Assembly (NCBI GenBank): GCA_945862325.1
Contig: CAMAXZ010000032.1
Coordinates: 1 to 46,934, forward strand
DNA: 46,934 nucleotides
Direction of reading: 5' to 3'
DNA from: Klebsiella pneumoniae
GTDB lineage: Bacteria; Myxococcota_A; UBA796; SXON01
Both the position numbers and the translations under genes were made by a program. The notes under the pieces were generated by a model, which was not told where the DNA came from, searched no databases, and saw nothing but the letters and a program-made list of their open reading frames with translations. Shown piece after piece: positions 1-8,689 of this stretch (position 1 is the first letter of the stretch; each line of letters opens with the position of its first letter).

Positions 1-2
1 CG

Positions 3-968
3 CCCCGCGCCGCCGCGCGCGCCGCGGTCCGGTCCGCCGCCCGCGGCGAGGTCCCGAACACGCGCCTCGCGGCGGAGTCCCGCGCCCTCCGTGGGTCGCC
101 GAGCGCCGCGGTGCTCGCGCGCCCGGAGCCCACGGCCGGCGCCGACGCCCCCGTGGACGCCTCCACCTCGTCATCGACGGGCGCCGCGCGCCCCGGAAGC
201 GCCGCCCGAGCGGCGCGGTCCACCCTGCGCGACCCCGCGCCGCGGATGAGGGCACCCCTCGAAGACCGCCTGGGCACCGTCGCCGCCGGTCGACCCGACC
301 CCACCACGTCCTGGGTCGACCGCGCCGAAGGCGGGTCCCGGATCCACAACGTCTCCGGCTTGCTCGGCGCCCTCGCGCGGGCCACCACCGCCGAAGAGAT
401 CGTGCGCGTCATCGCCGCGCGCGCGGCGCCGGATCTGCCGGCCGCGGCGTTCCCCCTCGATGCCCCGGCCCAGCAGATCATCCAGCAGGTCCGCGACGAG
501 GCCCGCCGCGAAGTGGCCGAGCCGGTTCACGTCGCCGTCACGGAGACGCGCGAGTCCCGCCTCGCGGCGCCGCCCGCGCAGCCGCTGCGGCCGGGCTCGC
601 CGTCCGCGCGCGAGGTCGAGCTCGGCGGCCGCCGCCCGCGCCGGGCGGTCACGGTCCCGACGCGGGGTCGCGCCGCGACGGGCGGCGACGATCGCCTTTC
701 GAAGCTCGTTCGGCGCCTCCAGGACCTCGTCGTCCTCGCGGAAGAGCAGAGCCGCCTCGCCGAGGCCCGCAAGCAGGTGCGCATGGCGGAAGACACGCCG
801 GACGCGCGGGCCGAAGGTCAGGGCGGCGGCGGCGCCGGCGCCCCCGGCGCGGAACAGAAGCAGGACATCGAGGCGCTCAGCCGCGAAGTCCTGGAAGCGG
901 TCACGAAGGAATTGGAGCTCCGCCGCGCCCGGCGGATGGAGGACTCGGATGACTCAATCTGGTGGTAA
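3..968 (+). CDS. eCIS-associated protein of unknown function (5' partial)
   Basis: The reading frame is open to the left edge of the window with no stop, so the gene almost certainly begins upstream; a GTG at 111 is only the first internal start codon. The visible part is Ala/Arg/Pro-rich and low in complexity for its first two thirds, then has a predicted helical stretch around the motif RLQDLVVLAEEQ, a Gly/Ala linker, and a second helix (IEALSREVLEAVTKELELRR) ending in an acidic tail closed by two tryptophans. It overlaps the next gene (LysM tube protein) by 20 bases, so it belongs to the eCIS operon. Many eCIS loci carry a poorly conserved protein with a basic C-terminal helix in about this position; I infer an assembly or baseplate accessory role but recognise no domain. 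Confidence 0.6.
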   Translation, partial: PRAAARAAVRSAARGEVPNTRLAAESRALRGSPSAAVLARPEPTAGADAPVDASTSSSTGAARPGSAARAARSTLRDPAPRMRAPLEDRLGTVAAGRPDPTTSWVDRAEGGSRIHNVSGLLGALARATTAEEIVRVIAARAAPDLPAAAFPLDAPAQQIIQQVRDEARREVAEPVHVAVTETRESRLAAPPAQPLRPGSPSAREVELGGRRPRRAVTVPTRGRAATGGDDRLSKLVRRLQDLVVLAEEQSRLAEARKQVRMAEDTPDARAEGQGGGGAGAPGAEQKQDIEALSREVLEAVTKELELRRARRMEDSDDSIWW

Positions 969-1707
969 GGCCAAGTTCATCAGCCTGGATGACGGCTCGC
1001 AGTTCGAGGTCCAGTACAACCCGAAGGAGTTCCAGGTCAACAAGAGCGTGACCTGGGAAGAGTCCAAGACGCAGGGACAGAGCGCGGGTGCGCTCCAGTT
1101 CCAGAAGGGCGCACCGATGACGGCCACCTTCGACCTCGTGTTCGACACGACGGCCGACGGCAACCAGAACGTGCAGACGGCCTGGGTCAACGGCCTCCTC
1201 CGCCTGACGAACAGCGACGTGGCGCCGAAGACCGGCGAGGCGGCCGAGCTCGAGAAGAAGCGCCCGCACGCGCTGAAGTTCCAATGGGGCAACTTCACCA
1301 TGGACTGCGTGATCGAGTCCGTGAAGGTGTCGTACCTCATGTTCTCGTCGTCCGGCGACGCCGTGCGCGCCCGGTGCAGCGTCGCGCTCAAGGAGTGGAC
1401 GCCGCCCACCAAGGGCTTCGGCGCCGCCACGCGCGGCAAGCGCAACGGCCTCGAGTCCGTGAAGCTGGTGCAGGTCAAGGGCGGCCAGACCCTCTCCCAG
1501 GTGGCGGCGTCCAACAACACCACCACGTCCGCGCTCGCCAAGGCCAACGGCATCACCGATCCGATGGCCGATCTGACTGGCAAGACCTTGAAGATCCCCA
1601 CGTCCGTGTCCGCGTCCGCCAGCGCCTCCGCCAGCGTGGGCGGCGTGAACGTCTCGGCGAGCGCTTCCGCGAGCGCCTCGCTCAACCGCTTCGGCTTCGG
1701 CCGCTGA
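949..1707 (+). CDS. LysM-domain tube-adaptor protein of a contractile injection system (Afp7-like)
   Basis: The 252-residue protein has an N-terminal tube-like domain of the kind found in contractile injection systems (FISLDDGSQFEVQYNPKEF, residues 10-28; residues 1-155 overall), then a LysM module at about 172-217 (VKLVQVKGGQTLSQVA through GKTLKIP). In known eCIS and T4-like machines this protein caps the tube on the baseplate side and joins it to the hub. The order here, immediately before a gpD/gp27-type hub protein, fits that role. The ATG at 949 lies inside the upstream gene (stop at 968), suggesting translational coupling. Unusually, after the LysM module the protein ends in a Ser/Ala tail of alternating SA repeats around a VGGVNV core (residues 219-244). 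Function is assigned by domain order and family knowledge. Confidence 0.85.
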   Translation: MTQSGGKAKFISLDDGSQFEVQYNPKEFQVNKSVTWEESKTQGQSAGALQFQKGAPMTATFDLVFDTTADGNQNVQTAWVNGLLRLTNSDVAPKTGEAAELEKKRPHALKFQWGNFTMDCVIESVKVSYLMFSSSGDAVRARCSVALKEWTPPTKGFGAATRGKRNGLESVKLVQVKGGQTLSQVAASNNTTTSALAKANGITDPMADLTGKTLKIPTSVSASASASASVGGVNVSASASASASLNRFGFGR

Positions 1708-1717
1708 TCGAGGCCCC

Positions 1718-2749
1718 ATGTCGTCCGCACGCAGCGCCACCAGCTACGACGTCACGATCGGCGGCCGGTCGTTCAAGCAGCCGCAGTCCGACGGGCTCGA
1801 GGCGCTCTCCCTCGAAGATCACGTCGACATGGCGGACTACCTCTCCGTGCGGCTCGGCGGCGCGGAGGGGCAGCCCAACTTCGGGATCAACATCGGCGAC
1901 CCGGTCGAGGCCAAGCTCGGGGCGGGCGGCGTCTCGCTGTTCAAGGGCGAGGTCGTCGCGCTCGAGCCGAGCTGGAACGCCGAGGGCCTCGCGACGTTGA
2001 CCGTCCGCGCGCTCGACAAGACGCACCGCCTCGCCCGCGGCCGCAAGACCCGCTGGTTCAAGGACAAGAAGGACTCCGACGTCGCCACCACGGTGGGCGG
2101 CGAGAGCGGGCTCTCGGTCGACGCCGAGGCCACGGAGGAGCTCTTCCCGTACATCCTCCAGCGCAACGAGAGCAACCTCGCGTTCCTCAAGCGGCTGGCG
2201 GCTCGCAACAATTTCCAGCTCACCGTCGACGAGGGCAAGCTGCTCTTCAAGAAGGCGCAGTTCTCGGGCGCGGGCGTCACGATCACCATGGGTGAGAGCC
2301 TCCGCTCCTTGAAGCTGCACTTCAACACGCAGGATCAGGTCAGCAAGGTCATCGTCCGCGGGTGGGACATCCGCGAGAAGAAGGAGATCGTCGGCACCGC
2401 GAGCACGGGCGACATCGAGGCCATCGGCGGCGGGCAGAAGGGCGCCGACGTGGCCAAGAGCAAGTTCGGCGAGTCGACCGCGTACATCACCGACGTCCCG
2501 GTCAACTCGCAGGGCCAGGCGACGGTGCTCGCCAAGGCAGAGATCAACCGCCTCGGGCGGCAGTTCTGCCACGGCTCGTGCACCTCCGACGGCAACGACC
2601 AGCTCCGCGCCGGGGCGATGGTCACCTTCTCCGGGCTGTCCTCGGGGAACAACGGGAAGTTCTACATCGTGTCGAGCCGCCACGTGATCACGGCGCAGTC
2701 CGGGTACCTCACCGAATTCACGTTCTGCAGCAACACGCTCGGCTCGTAG
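1718..2749 (+). CDS. Baseplate hub protein, phage late control D / gp27-type (Afp8-like)
   Basis: A 343-residue protein with the features of the phage GPD / VgrG N-terminal family: an early YDVTIGG strand, a central TLTVRALDKTHRLARGRKTR segment, the family hallmark LQRNESNLAFLKRLAARNNF, and a C-terminal beta domain. It would form the trimeric hub that closes the tube and carries the spike. In Afp8 and VgrG a gp5-like OB fold and beta-helix follow; here the protein ends after the hub fold, so the spike (gp5/PAAR) must be encoded elsewhere, outside this window. It begins 10 bases after the LysM gene. Its stop is 5 bases from the stop of a convergent, unrelated ATPase gene, which interrupts the expected eCIS gene order. 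Confidence 0.85.
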   Translation: MSSARSATSYDVTIGGRSFKQPQSDGLEALSLEDHVDMADYLSVRLGGAEGQPNFGINIGDPVEAKLGAGGVSLFKGEVVALEPSWNAEGLATLTVRALDKTHRLARGRKTRWFKDKKDSDVATTVGGESGLSVDAEATEELFPYILQRNESNLAFLKRLAARNNFQLTVDEGKLLFKKAQFSGAGVTITMGESLRSLKLHFNTQDQVSKVIVRGWDIREKKEIVGTASTGDIEAIGGGQKGADVAKSKFGESTAYITDVPVNSQGQATVLAKAEINRLGRQFCHGSCTSDGNDQLRAGAMVTFSGLSSGNNGKFYIVSSRHVITAQSGYLTEFTFCSNTLGS

Positions 2750-2754
2750 CGGCC

Positions 2755-4485
2755 TCAGCCCTCCGCGCCGAGCGCCTGGCGAACCTCTTCGAAGCTCGTT
2801 TCTCCCGCGAGCGCGCCGTTGACCCCCGCCTCCCACAGCGTGGTCATCTTCGCCTCGCGCGCCGCCGCGAAGATGTCTTCCTCGTTGGCCCCCGCGCGCA
2901 GGATCGCGCGGAGGCGATCGTCCGGCTCCAGGAGCTCGTAGACGGCGAGTCGGCCGCGGAAGCCGGTGTTCATGCAGTTGCGACAACCGACGGGCACGCG
3001 GTAGCGGGCGTTCGCCACCTGCACCGGGGTGAGCTGGAAGCTGGCGGCCACGGAGATCGGCATCGGCTCGACCTTGGCGCACTTGGGGCACAGCCGCCGA
3101 AGGAGGCGCTGCGCGACGACGAGCTTCACGCAGCTCGCGAGCAGGTACGGTTCGATGCCCATCTCGACGAGGCGGGCGAAGGTCTGCACCGTGCCGTTCG
3201 TATGGAGCGTGCTGAGGACGAGATGACCGGTGAGCGAGGCCCGGACGGCGATCTCGCTGACCTCGCGGTCGCGCATCTCGCCGACGAACACGATCTCCGG
3301 GTCCTGCCGGAGGATCGAACGGAGCGCGCTGGCGAAGCTGACGCCGCCCTTCTCCTGGACACCGACGTGGTTGATGCCCGGGATGCTCGCCTCGACCGGG
3401 TCCTCGATCGTGACGATGTTCACGTCGGGCTCGTTGAGCAGGTTCAACATGGCGTGCACCGTGGTCGTCTTGCCGCTCCCCGTCGGACCGGTGACGAGCA
3501 CGAGGCCCTGCGGCAGGGCCGCCACGCGCTTGAGGCGCAGGAGCTGGTCGCGGCTGAAGCCGAGACGGCCGAGGTCGGCGAGGTGGGCCTCCTTCTTCAA
3601 GAGGCGCACGACGACCTTCTCGCCGTAGGCGGTGGGCAGCACGGACACGCGGAAGTGCACGCTGTCCCCGTCGATCTCCAGCTGCATGTGGCCGTCCTGC
3701 GGCTTCCGACGCTCGGCGATGTCGAGGCCCGCGAGGATCTTGATGCGCGACGCGACGCCCGAGTGCAGGCGAAGCGGCGGGGTGAGCACGGTGTAGAGCG
3801 AGCCGTCCACGCGAAAGCGGATGCGGAAGAAGGTCTCGTACGGCTCGATGTGCACGTCGCTGGCGCGCGCCTCGACCGAGTGCTCGAAGAGCCAGGTACA
3901 CAGACGAACGATCGGCGGGAGGTTGGCCTCCTCCGAGTCTCGGCCGGTGGGGGCCGTGCGCGCGATCCGCTGCAGGTCCGACTCGTTGAGCACCTCGTCC
4001 AGCAGGAGCGCGGTCGTGTAGTGGGTGCTGAGGAAGCGGCGGAGGGTGTTCTCCGTGATGAGCCGCGTCTCGATCTTGTTGAAGCCGAGGAACTTGAGCT
4101 CCTGCAGCGCCGTCTGATCGAACGGGTTGGTCATGCCGACCGTGAGGGTGCGGCCGTCCAGCGCGAGCGGGATGATCTCGCTTCGACGAATCAGCCGCTC
4201 CGGCACGAGCTTGAGCACGTTCGACGGCGGATGGATGCTCTCGACCTCGGAGACGGCGAGCCCGAGCTGGCGCCCGAGGCTCGACTCGAGCTCTTCTTCC
4301 GAGATGTACCCGAGGCTGACCAGCACCGAGCCGAGCCGTCCCCCGAAGCGCGCCTGGTGCTGCAGGGCGAGCTCGAGCTGGCCGGGGTCGATGACGCGCG
4401 CGTGGATCAGCATGTCGCCGAGGCGCATGCGCGCCGGCGCCGCCGTCGTGATCTCGGCCTTCGGAATCTCGTGCTTCGTGGTCAT
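2755..4485 (-). CDS. Type IV pilus / type II secretion assembly ATPase (PilB/GspE family)
   Basis: A 576-residue hexameric secretion ATPase that would power pilus or pseudopilus assembly at the inner membrane. Seen in order: an MshEN-type N-domain (residues 20-160, RLGDMLIHARVIDPGQLELA); the Asp box ASDVHIEPYE (208-217); Walker A GPTGSGKT (333-340); Walker B region RQDPEIVFVGEMRD (393-406); the His box STLHTNGTVQT (425-435); and the tetracysteine zinc site Cys466, Cys469, Cys501, Cys504. All key residues are present and the length is normal. No other pilus gene is nearby, so it may be an orphan paralogue. It sits on the opposite strand inside an eCIS locus. Its leader carries a hairpin over the ribosome binding site (see 4490-4509). 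Confidence 0.93.
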   Translation of the reverse strand: MTTKHEIPKAEITTAAPARMRLGDMLIHARVIDPGQLELALQHQARFGGRLGSVLVSLGYISEEELESSLGRQLGLAVSEVESIHPPSNVLKLVPERLIRRSEIIPLALDGRTLTVGMTNPFDQTALQELKFLGFNKIETRLITENTLRRFLSTHYTTALLLDEVLNESDLQRIARTAPTGRDSEEANLPPIVRLCTWLFEHSVEARASDVHIEPYETFFRIRFRVDGSLYTVLTPPLRLHSGVASRIKILAGLDIAERRKPQDGHMQLEIDGDSVHFRVSVLPTAYGEKVVVRLLKKEAHLADLGRLGFSRDQLLRLKRVAALPQGLVLVTGPTGSGKTTTVHAMLNLLNEPDVNIVTIEDPVEASIPGINHVGVQEKGGVSFASALRSILRQDPEIVFVGEMRDREVSEIAVRASLTGHLVLSTLHTNGTVQTFARLVEMGIEPYLLASCVKLVVAQRLLRRLCPKCAKVEPMPISVAASFQLTPVQVANARYRVPVGCRNCMNTGFRGRLAVYELLEPDDRLRAILRAGANEEDIFAAAREAKMTTLWEAGVNGALAGETSFEEVRQALGAEG

Positions 4486-4489
4486 CGGC

Positions 4490-4509
4490 GCTCCGTAGCC
4501 GTACGGAGC
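4490..4509 (-). promoter_or_regulatory. Perfect hairpin sequestering the ribosome binding site of the PilB/GspE gene
   Basis: In the mRNA of the ATPase gene the 20 bases before GCCG-ATG read GCTCCGTA-CGGC-TACGGAGC, a perfect 8-base-pair stem with a 4-base loop. The only Shine-Dalgarno-like element, GGAG, lies in the 3' arm, 5 bases from the ATG. The stem would therefore hide the ribosome binding site when folded. This resembles RNA-thermometer or protein-operated translational switches; that function is inferred, while the pairing is seen directly. It occupies part of the 68-base gap 4486-4553. Confidence 0.55.
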
Positions 4510-4553
4510 ATTCCGTACACGGGCGCATGAGGCAAGCCCGGGCGCCCCGCGGC

Positions 4554-6152
4554 TCAGTCGAGCAGGGCCGCGAGCCTCGCGCCGTAGCCCTCGGCCTCCA
4601 ACAGAACCCGCGCGTGCTCCCGCTGTTCATCGAGGATTTCCCTAAGGATCTCGACGGTGGTGAGCGGATTTGCGAGGACGACGCGCAGCACGGTGACGAC
4701 GTCGCCGCCGTGTGCGGCCGCCTCGAGCCGGGTACGCGACACGAAGCTGTGACCGGCGCGCCGCTGCCGTTTTTGGACCGCCTCCGTCAGCTCGGAGAGC
4801 ACCGCGTTCAGCGCGACGCGACGCTCCGCGTCCACGACGGCGAGCGCCGCGCGGACCTTCGGCGGGACGTACCGGTACGTGAGCAGGTTCAGCTCGGGCG
4901 CCGTCACGCGCTCGAAGTCTTCCGACGCGTCGACGAGGCCGGCGAACGAGGCCGCGAGCTCGATGCCGTGGTCGATCAGGAGCTCGTAGCCCCGCCGTCC
5001 GATGATGCGGAGGCCGGCGTGCACGAGCAGGCAGACCCCGGGCCGCGAGCCCTCGAGCGTGTGCTTGCCGATGTCGCGCGAGCCCTTGCGGATGATGTAC
5101 TGCGCGGTGAGCTGCACGGCGTCGAGGGCCTCGACGTCCCGGAAGAGGCACACGCCCGCGCCCATCGGCACGTAGAGCTGCTTGTGTGCGTCGAGCGTGA
5201 CCGAGTCGGCCTGCTCGATGCCCGCGAGCAGTCCGCGGTGCCGCCGGGAGAACAGGGTCGGCCCGCCCCACGCCGCGTCGACGTGGAAGTGGACCCCTCG
5301 GGCGCGGGCGATCTCCGCCATTCCGACGAGCGGATCGACCGAGCCCGTCTCGGTGGCGCCGGCGACGCCCACCACGGCCACGACCCCGACGCGCCGCGCG
5401 CGGAGGTCGTCGAGGGTGCGACGCAGGGCGTCGAGCTCGATCCGGTGGTCCGCGCCGATGTCGACGGTGACGAGGTTCTCGCGCCCGAGCCCGAGGACGT
5501 CGGTCGCCTTGCGCAGCGAGTAGTGCCCCCGCCGGCTGACGACCACCGCGAGGTCGTCATAGCCGTGCGCCCGCGCCGCGGCGACGATCCCGCGCGCCGC
5601 AACCCCTTCGAAGCCCGGCTTCGGGCCGAGCAGGCGGTTGCGGGCGACCCACAGCGCGGTGACGTTCGCGAGGGTGCCGCCAGAGCAGAACACGCCGAGC
5701 GAGTGCGCGAAGTCCTGCGTCCAACGTTGATAGAACGCCTCGTCCTGCTCGTACACGAGCCGATGCAGCATGCCGACCGTCTGGCGCTCGAGCGGCGTGA
5801 ACGCCTTGGAGGTCTCGATCTTGACGACGTTCTGGTTGAGCGCCACCACCAGCTTGGCGAGCGGCACCATGAAGTAGGGGATCGCGCTCGTCATGTGGCC
5901 GACGAACCGCGGCGACGAGGTGTGGACCGACTGCGACACGACGTTGTCGAGCAGGTAGTCGACGTGGTCGGCGACCCAGGTCGGCTCCTGCGGGATGGCG
6001 GTGTCGAGGAACCCCTGCTCGAGGTTGTGGGGCACGATGTCGCCCGCGACGATGCGCTCCTTCAAGAAATCGAGGACGCTACCCGAGATCTCGCGGTCGA
6101 GCCGCAGGAGCGTGGAGTCTTCGCCCTCCGGCAGGGTGAAGACGCGCCGCAT
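4554..6152 (-). CDS. PLP-dependent decarboxylase, PanP-like (putative aspartate/glutamate decarboxylase)
   Basis: A group II PLP decarboxylase. The PLP lysine is in TLDAHKQLYVPMGAG, and the aspartate that pairs with the pyridine nitrogen is in VHFHVDAAWGG; CSGGTLANVTAL is the phosphate-binding region. The segments HMTSAIPYFMVPLAKLV and VVKIETSKAFTPLERQ, and the start MRRVFTLPEGEDSTLLRLD, resemble PanP of vibrios, which makes beta-alanine from aspartate when PanD is absent. Assignment to PanP rather than another decarboxylase of this group is from memory of the family. I chose the ATG at 6152 because similarity begins there; a second ATG at 6218 would add 22 residues. Longer versions run into the upstream gene (stop at 6241). 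The upstream TPR gene lies on the same strand 88 bases away. Confidence 0.8.
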   Translation of the reverse strand: MRRVFTLPEGEDSTLLRLDREISGSVLDFLKERIVAGDIVPHNLEQGFLDTAIPQEPTWVADHVDYLLDNVVSQSVHTSSPRFVGHMTSAIPYFMVPLAKLVVALNQNVVKIETSKAFTPLERQTVGMLHRLVYEQDEAFYQRWTQDFAHSLGVFCSGGTLANVTALWVARNRLLGPKPGFEGVAARGIVAAARAHGYDDLAVVVSRRGHYSLRKATDVLGLGRENLVTVDIGADHRIELDALRRTLDDLRARRVGVVAVVGVAGATETGSVDPLVGMAEIARARGVHFHVDAAWGGPTLFSRRHRGLLAGIEQADSVTLDAHKQLYVPMGAGVCLFRDVEALDAVQLTAQYIIRKGSRDIGKHTLEGSRPGVCLLVHAGLRIIGRRGYELLIDHGIELAASFAGLVDASEDFERVTAPELNLLTYRYVPPKVRAALAVVDAERRVALNAVLSELTEAVQKRQRRAGHSFVSRTRLEAAAHGGDVVTVLRVVLANPLTTVEILREILDEQREHARVLLEAEGYGARLAALLD

Positions 6153-6240
6153 GGTGGCCAGCGTCGCTTCCGCGCGCCGACCGCGTCGCCGAACGTCCTG
6201 CCCTTCGGTGGATCGCATCCATGGCGAGTAACGCGGTCGC

Positions 6241-8655
6241 CTACGCCCGAAACGTGCGCGGCTGCCGGCCCTGCTCCATCTCGCGGACCATGTGGGCCAG
6301 GGCACGCTCCCATCGGCGCACGAGCGCAGTGGTGTCGTACAGGGCGCTGTTCGGCGTTGCCCGTGCCTTGCGGGCGAGCTCCGCGCGCAGCTCGGGCTGC
6401 TGCGCCACGCGCACGGCGAGGTCCTCGTAGGCCTCCCAGGACTCGGTGACGAGCTCGGGGAGCCCCGCGGCGCGCAGCACGGAAGCGGCCACGCGGCCCG
6501 CGAAGGTGTCGCCGAGCCGGGTGATCACGGGGAGCCCGGCGAAGAGCGCGTCGCTCGCGGAGGTGTGGCCGCCGCACGGGTGCGTGTCGAGGAAGAGGTC
6601 GGCGGCGCCGTGCCGCGCGAGGTGCGCGGCCTGCGGCACGCGCCCGCAGAAGACGAGGCGGTTCGCGGCGATCCCGCGCGCCTGCGCCTCGCGGCGCAGG
6701 TTCGCGCGGGTCGCCTCTCCGTCGGCGAGGAGCCAGAGGCACGAGCCGGGCACCCGCTTCAGGACACGCGCCCACACGTCGAAGGTCGCGGGGCGGATCT
6801 TGTAGGAGTTGACGAGGGAACAGTAGACGAACGCGTCTTCCGGGAGCCCGAGCTCGGCCCGCGACGGGGCCGGCCCCGCCGCGGGGCGGCGGTCGTCGTT
6901 CGGCTGGTAGCAGCCTTCGAGCAGCGCGAGCGGCTCGGACGTGGCCTCGGCGGCCGCGCCTCCCCACACGACCTCGTCGCCGACGAACCAGTCCACACAC
7001 GCGGGCGGCGCGGCGTCGACGCCGAGGGGCCCCGGGTACCCGACCCAGTGCACCTGCACCCGCGCGGGGCGATGGAAGAGCACGGGGATCGCCCGGTTCC
7101 CGCCCGTCGGTCCGTCCAGGTCGACGAGCACGTCCACGCCGTCGGCGCGCACGGCGTCGGCGACCTCCCGCGCCGTGGCGCCACCAAGCTCGCGAAGCGG
7201 CTCGCACCCTGCCGCGATGCGCGCGCGCATCGGGCCGGGCCCCGCGGGGCCGAGCGCGTACCCGACGACCCGGAACCGATCGCGATCGTGGCGGTCGAAC
7301 AGCCCGGCGCAGAGGTGCGCCGTGGCGTGATCGCGGAACGCCGCCGACACGTAGCCGACGGTGATCCGCCCCGACACGCGCGGCGGGGGCGGCGGCAGCG
7401 GCTCGGGCCGGCGCGCGATGGCCATGAAGCGGCGGGCAGCGGCGCGCTGCTCTTCGGCGGTCGCGTCGATCGCGACCAACCGGTGGGGAGAGGCGCCCTC
7501 GGCGACGGCGTGCGCGATCCGCCACCGGTCCTGCGCGTCGAGGTCGAGCACCCGCCCGTCGATCCGCACCGGGCGCCAGTCGCAGACCACTTGCCGCATG
7601 AACAGGAGCGCCGCGACGCCTTCGGGCCACCGCGGCGCCACGGTGACGGCCCGGGTGAAGGCGGCGAGGGCGGCGTCGTCACGATGCGCCTCGCCGAGCA
7701 CGTTCCCGAGGTTGTGCCAGGCTTCCGGGAGGGACGGCGCCGCGTCGACCGCGCGACGGAACGCGCGCTCGGCGTCGGCGGGGCGCCCGAGGGTGTTCAT
7801 CGTCGAGCCGAGGTTCACCCACGCTTCGGCGTAGCCGGGCTCTCGGCCCACGGCGCGCTCGTAGGCCTGCGCGGCCTCGCCCGGCCGCCCGAGGTCCTTC
7901 AAGGTGTTACCAAGGTTGTAGGAATAGGATGCCGTTCTCGGCGAGAGGCGCTCGGCGTCCGCGAAGGCCGCGCGCGCCTCCTCGTGGCGCCCCAGCGCGC
8001 GCAGGGCGTTCCCGAGCTGGAACCGCACGTCGGCGTGATCGGGTCGGCCCGCCGCCGCCGCCGCGAGCACCGCCGCCGCGTCCGCGGGCTTCCCCGCTTC
8101 GCGGAGGTGGTTCGCGAGGCCCGTCGCGGCCTCGATCTGGCCCGGCCGGATCGACAGCGCGCGCCGCCACGTGAGGACCGCCTCGTCGTGCCGCCGCAGG
8201 GAGTACAGCGCGTTCCCGAGGTTGGTCAGCGCCTCCGGCCAATCTCCCCGCAGCACGAGGGCGCGCCGGTACGCGGCGACGGCCTCTTCCTGCCGTTTGT
8301 CGGCCCTCAGCGCATTACCGAGGAAGTACCATGGCTCTGCGCGTTCGGACGCGAGGTCGATCGAGCGTCGGAACGCGTGAATCGCGTCGGAGATCTTCCC
8401 AGCGGCGCGCAGCGCGCGCCCCCAGTCGTCGTGCCACTCCGCCCGGCCGTCCACCGCCGCGCACGCGGCCCCGAGGTGACGCGCGGCCTCCTCCGCCCGA
8501 CGCGACTCCAAGCAGAGCAAGCCGAGGAGGTGGAGCGCGTCGGGGTCCGCGGGGTTCGACACGAGGGCGGCGCGACAGGCCTGCTCGGCCTCGGCCGGCC
8601 GTTTCTGAGCACGGAGCTCGCGGGCGCGAGCGAGCGGAGAGCGATCGGGGGGCAT
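6241..8655 (-). CDS. TPR protein with O-GlcNAc transferase-like C-terminal domain (GT41 family)
   Basis: An 804-residue protein. Residues 1 to about 370 are a run of roughly ten tetratricopeptide repeats (for example EAWVNLGSTMNTLGRPADAE and EAWHNLGNVLGEAHRDDAAL). The rest matches the GT41 / SPINDLY catalytic region: GYVSAAFRDHATAHL holds the conserved His, QVHWVGYPGPLG the canonical GYPG motif, YKIRPATFDVWARVLKRVP the UDP-contacting Lys region, and DLFLDTHPCGGHTSASDAL the sugar-nucleotide loop. It is expected to transfer a sugar to Ser/Thr of protein targets bound by the TPR groove. The ATG at 8655 is preferred because upstream starts would overlap the divergent gp25 gene at 8690. Only 34 bases separate the two starts. 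Bacterial homologues of this family often modify flagellar or surface proteins; the target here is unknown. Confidence 0.88.
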   Translation of the reverse strand: MPPDRSPLARARELRAQKRPAEAEQACRAALVSNPADPDALHLLGLLCLESRRAEEAARHLGAACAAVDGRAEWHDDWGRALRAAGKISDAIHAFRRSIDLASERAEPWYFLGNALRADKRQEEAVAAYRRALVLRGDWPEALTNLGNALYSLRRHDEAVLTWRRALSIRPGQIEAATGLANHLREAGKPADAAAVLAAAAAGRPDHADVRFQLGNALRALGRHEEARAAFADAERLSPRTASYSYNLGNTLKDLGRPGEAAQAYERAVGREPGYAEAWVNLGSTMNTLGRPADAERAFRRAVDAAPSLPEAWHNLGNVLGEAHRDDAALAAFTRAVTVAPRWPEGVAALLFMRQVVCDWRPVRIDGRVLDLDAQDRWRIAHAVAEGASPHRLVAIDATAEEQRAAARRFMAIARRPEPLPPPPPRVSGRITVGYVSAAFRDHATAHLCAGLFDRHDRDRFRVVGYALGPAGPGPMRARIAAGCEPLRELGGATAREVADAVRADGVDVLVDLDGPTGGNRAIPVLFHRPARVQVHWVGYPGPLGVDAAPPACVDWFVGDEVVWGGAAAEATSEPLALLEGCYQPNDDRRPAAGPAPSRAELGLPEDAFVYCSLVNSYKIRPATFDVWARVLKRVPGSCLWLLADGEATRANLRREAQARGIAANRLVFCGRVPQAAHLARHGAADLFLDTHPCGGHTSASDALFAGLPVITRLGDTFAGRVAASVLRAAGLPELVTESWEAYEDLAVRVAQQPELRAELARKARATPNSALYDTTALVRRWERALAHMVREMEQGRQPRTFRA

Positions 8656-8689
8656 CCGAGACGAGCTTACCGTAGTAGACTCCCCGACC

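Noticed and set aside
1682..4630. A very long open frame on the minus strand across the hub gene and the PilB/GspE gene.
   Set aside because: It is a by-product of high GC at third positions. Its translation is Arg/Ala/Pro-rich with no domain, while the overlapping frames encode clear hub and ATPase motifs.
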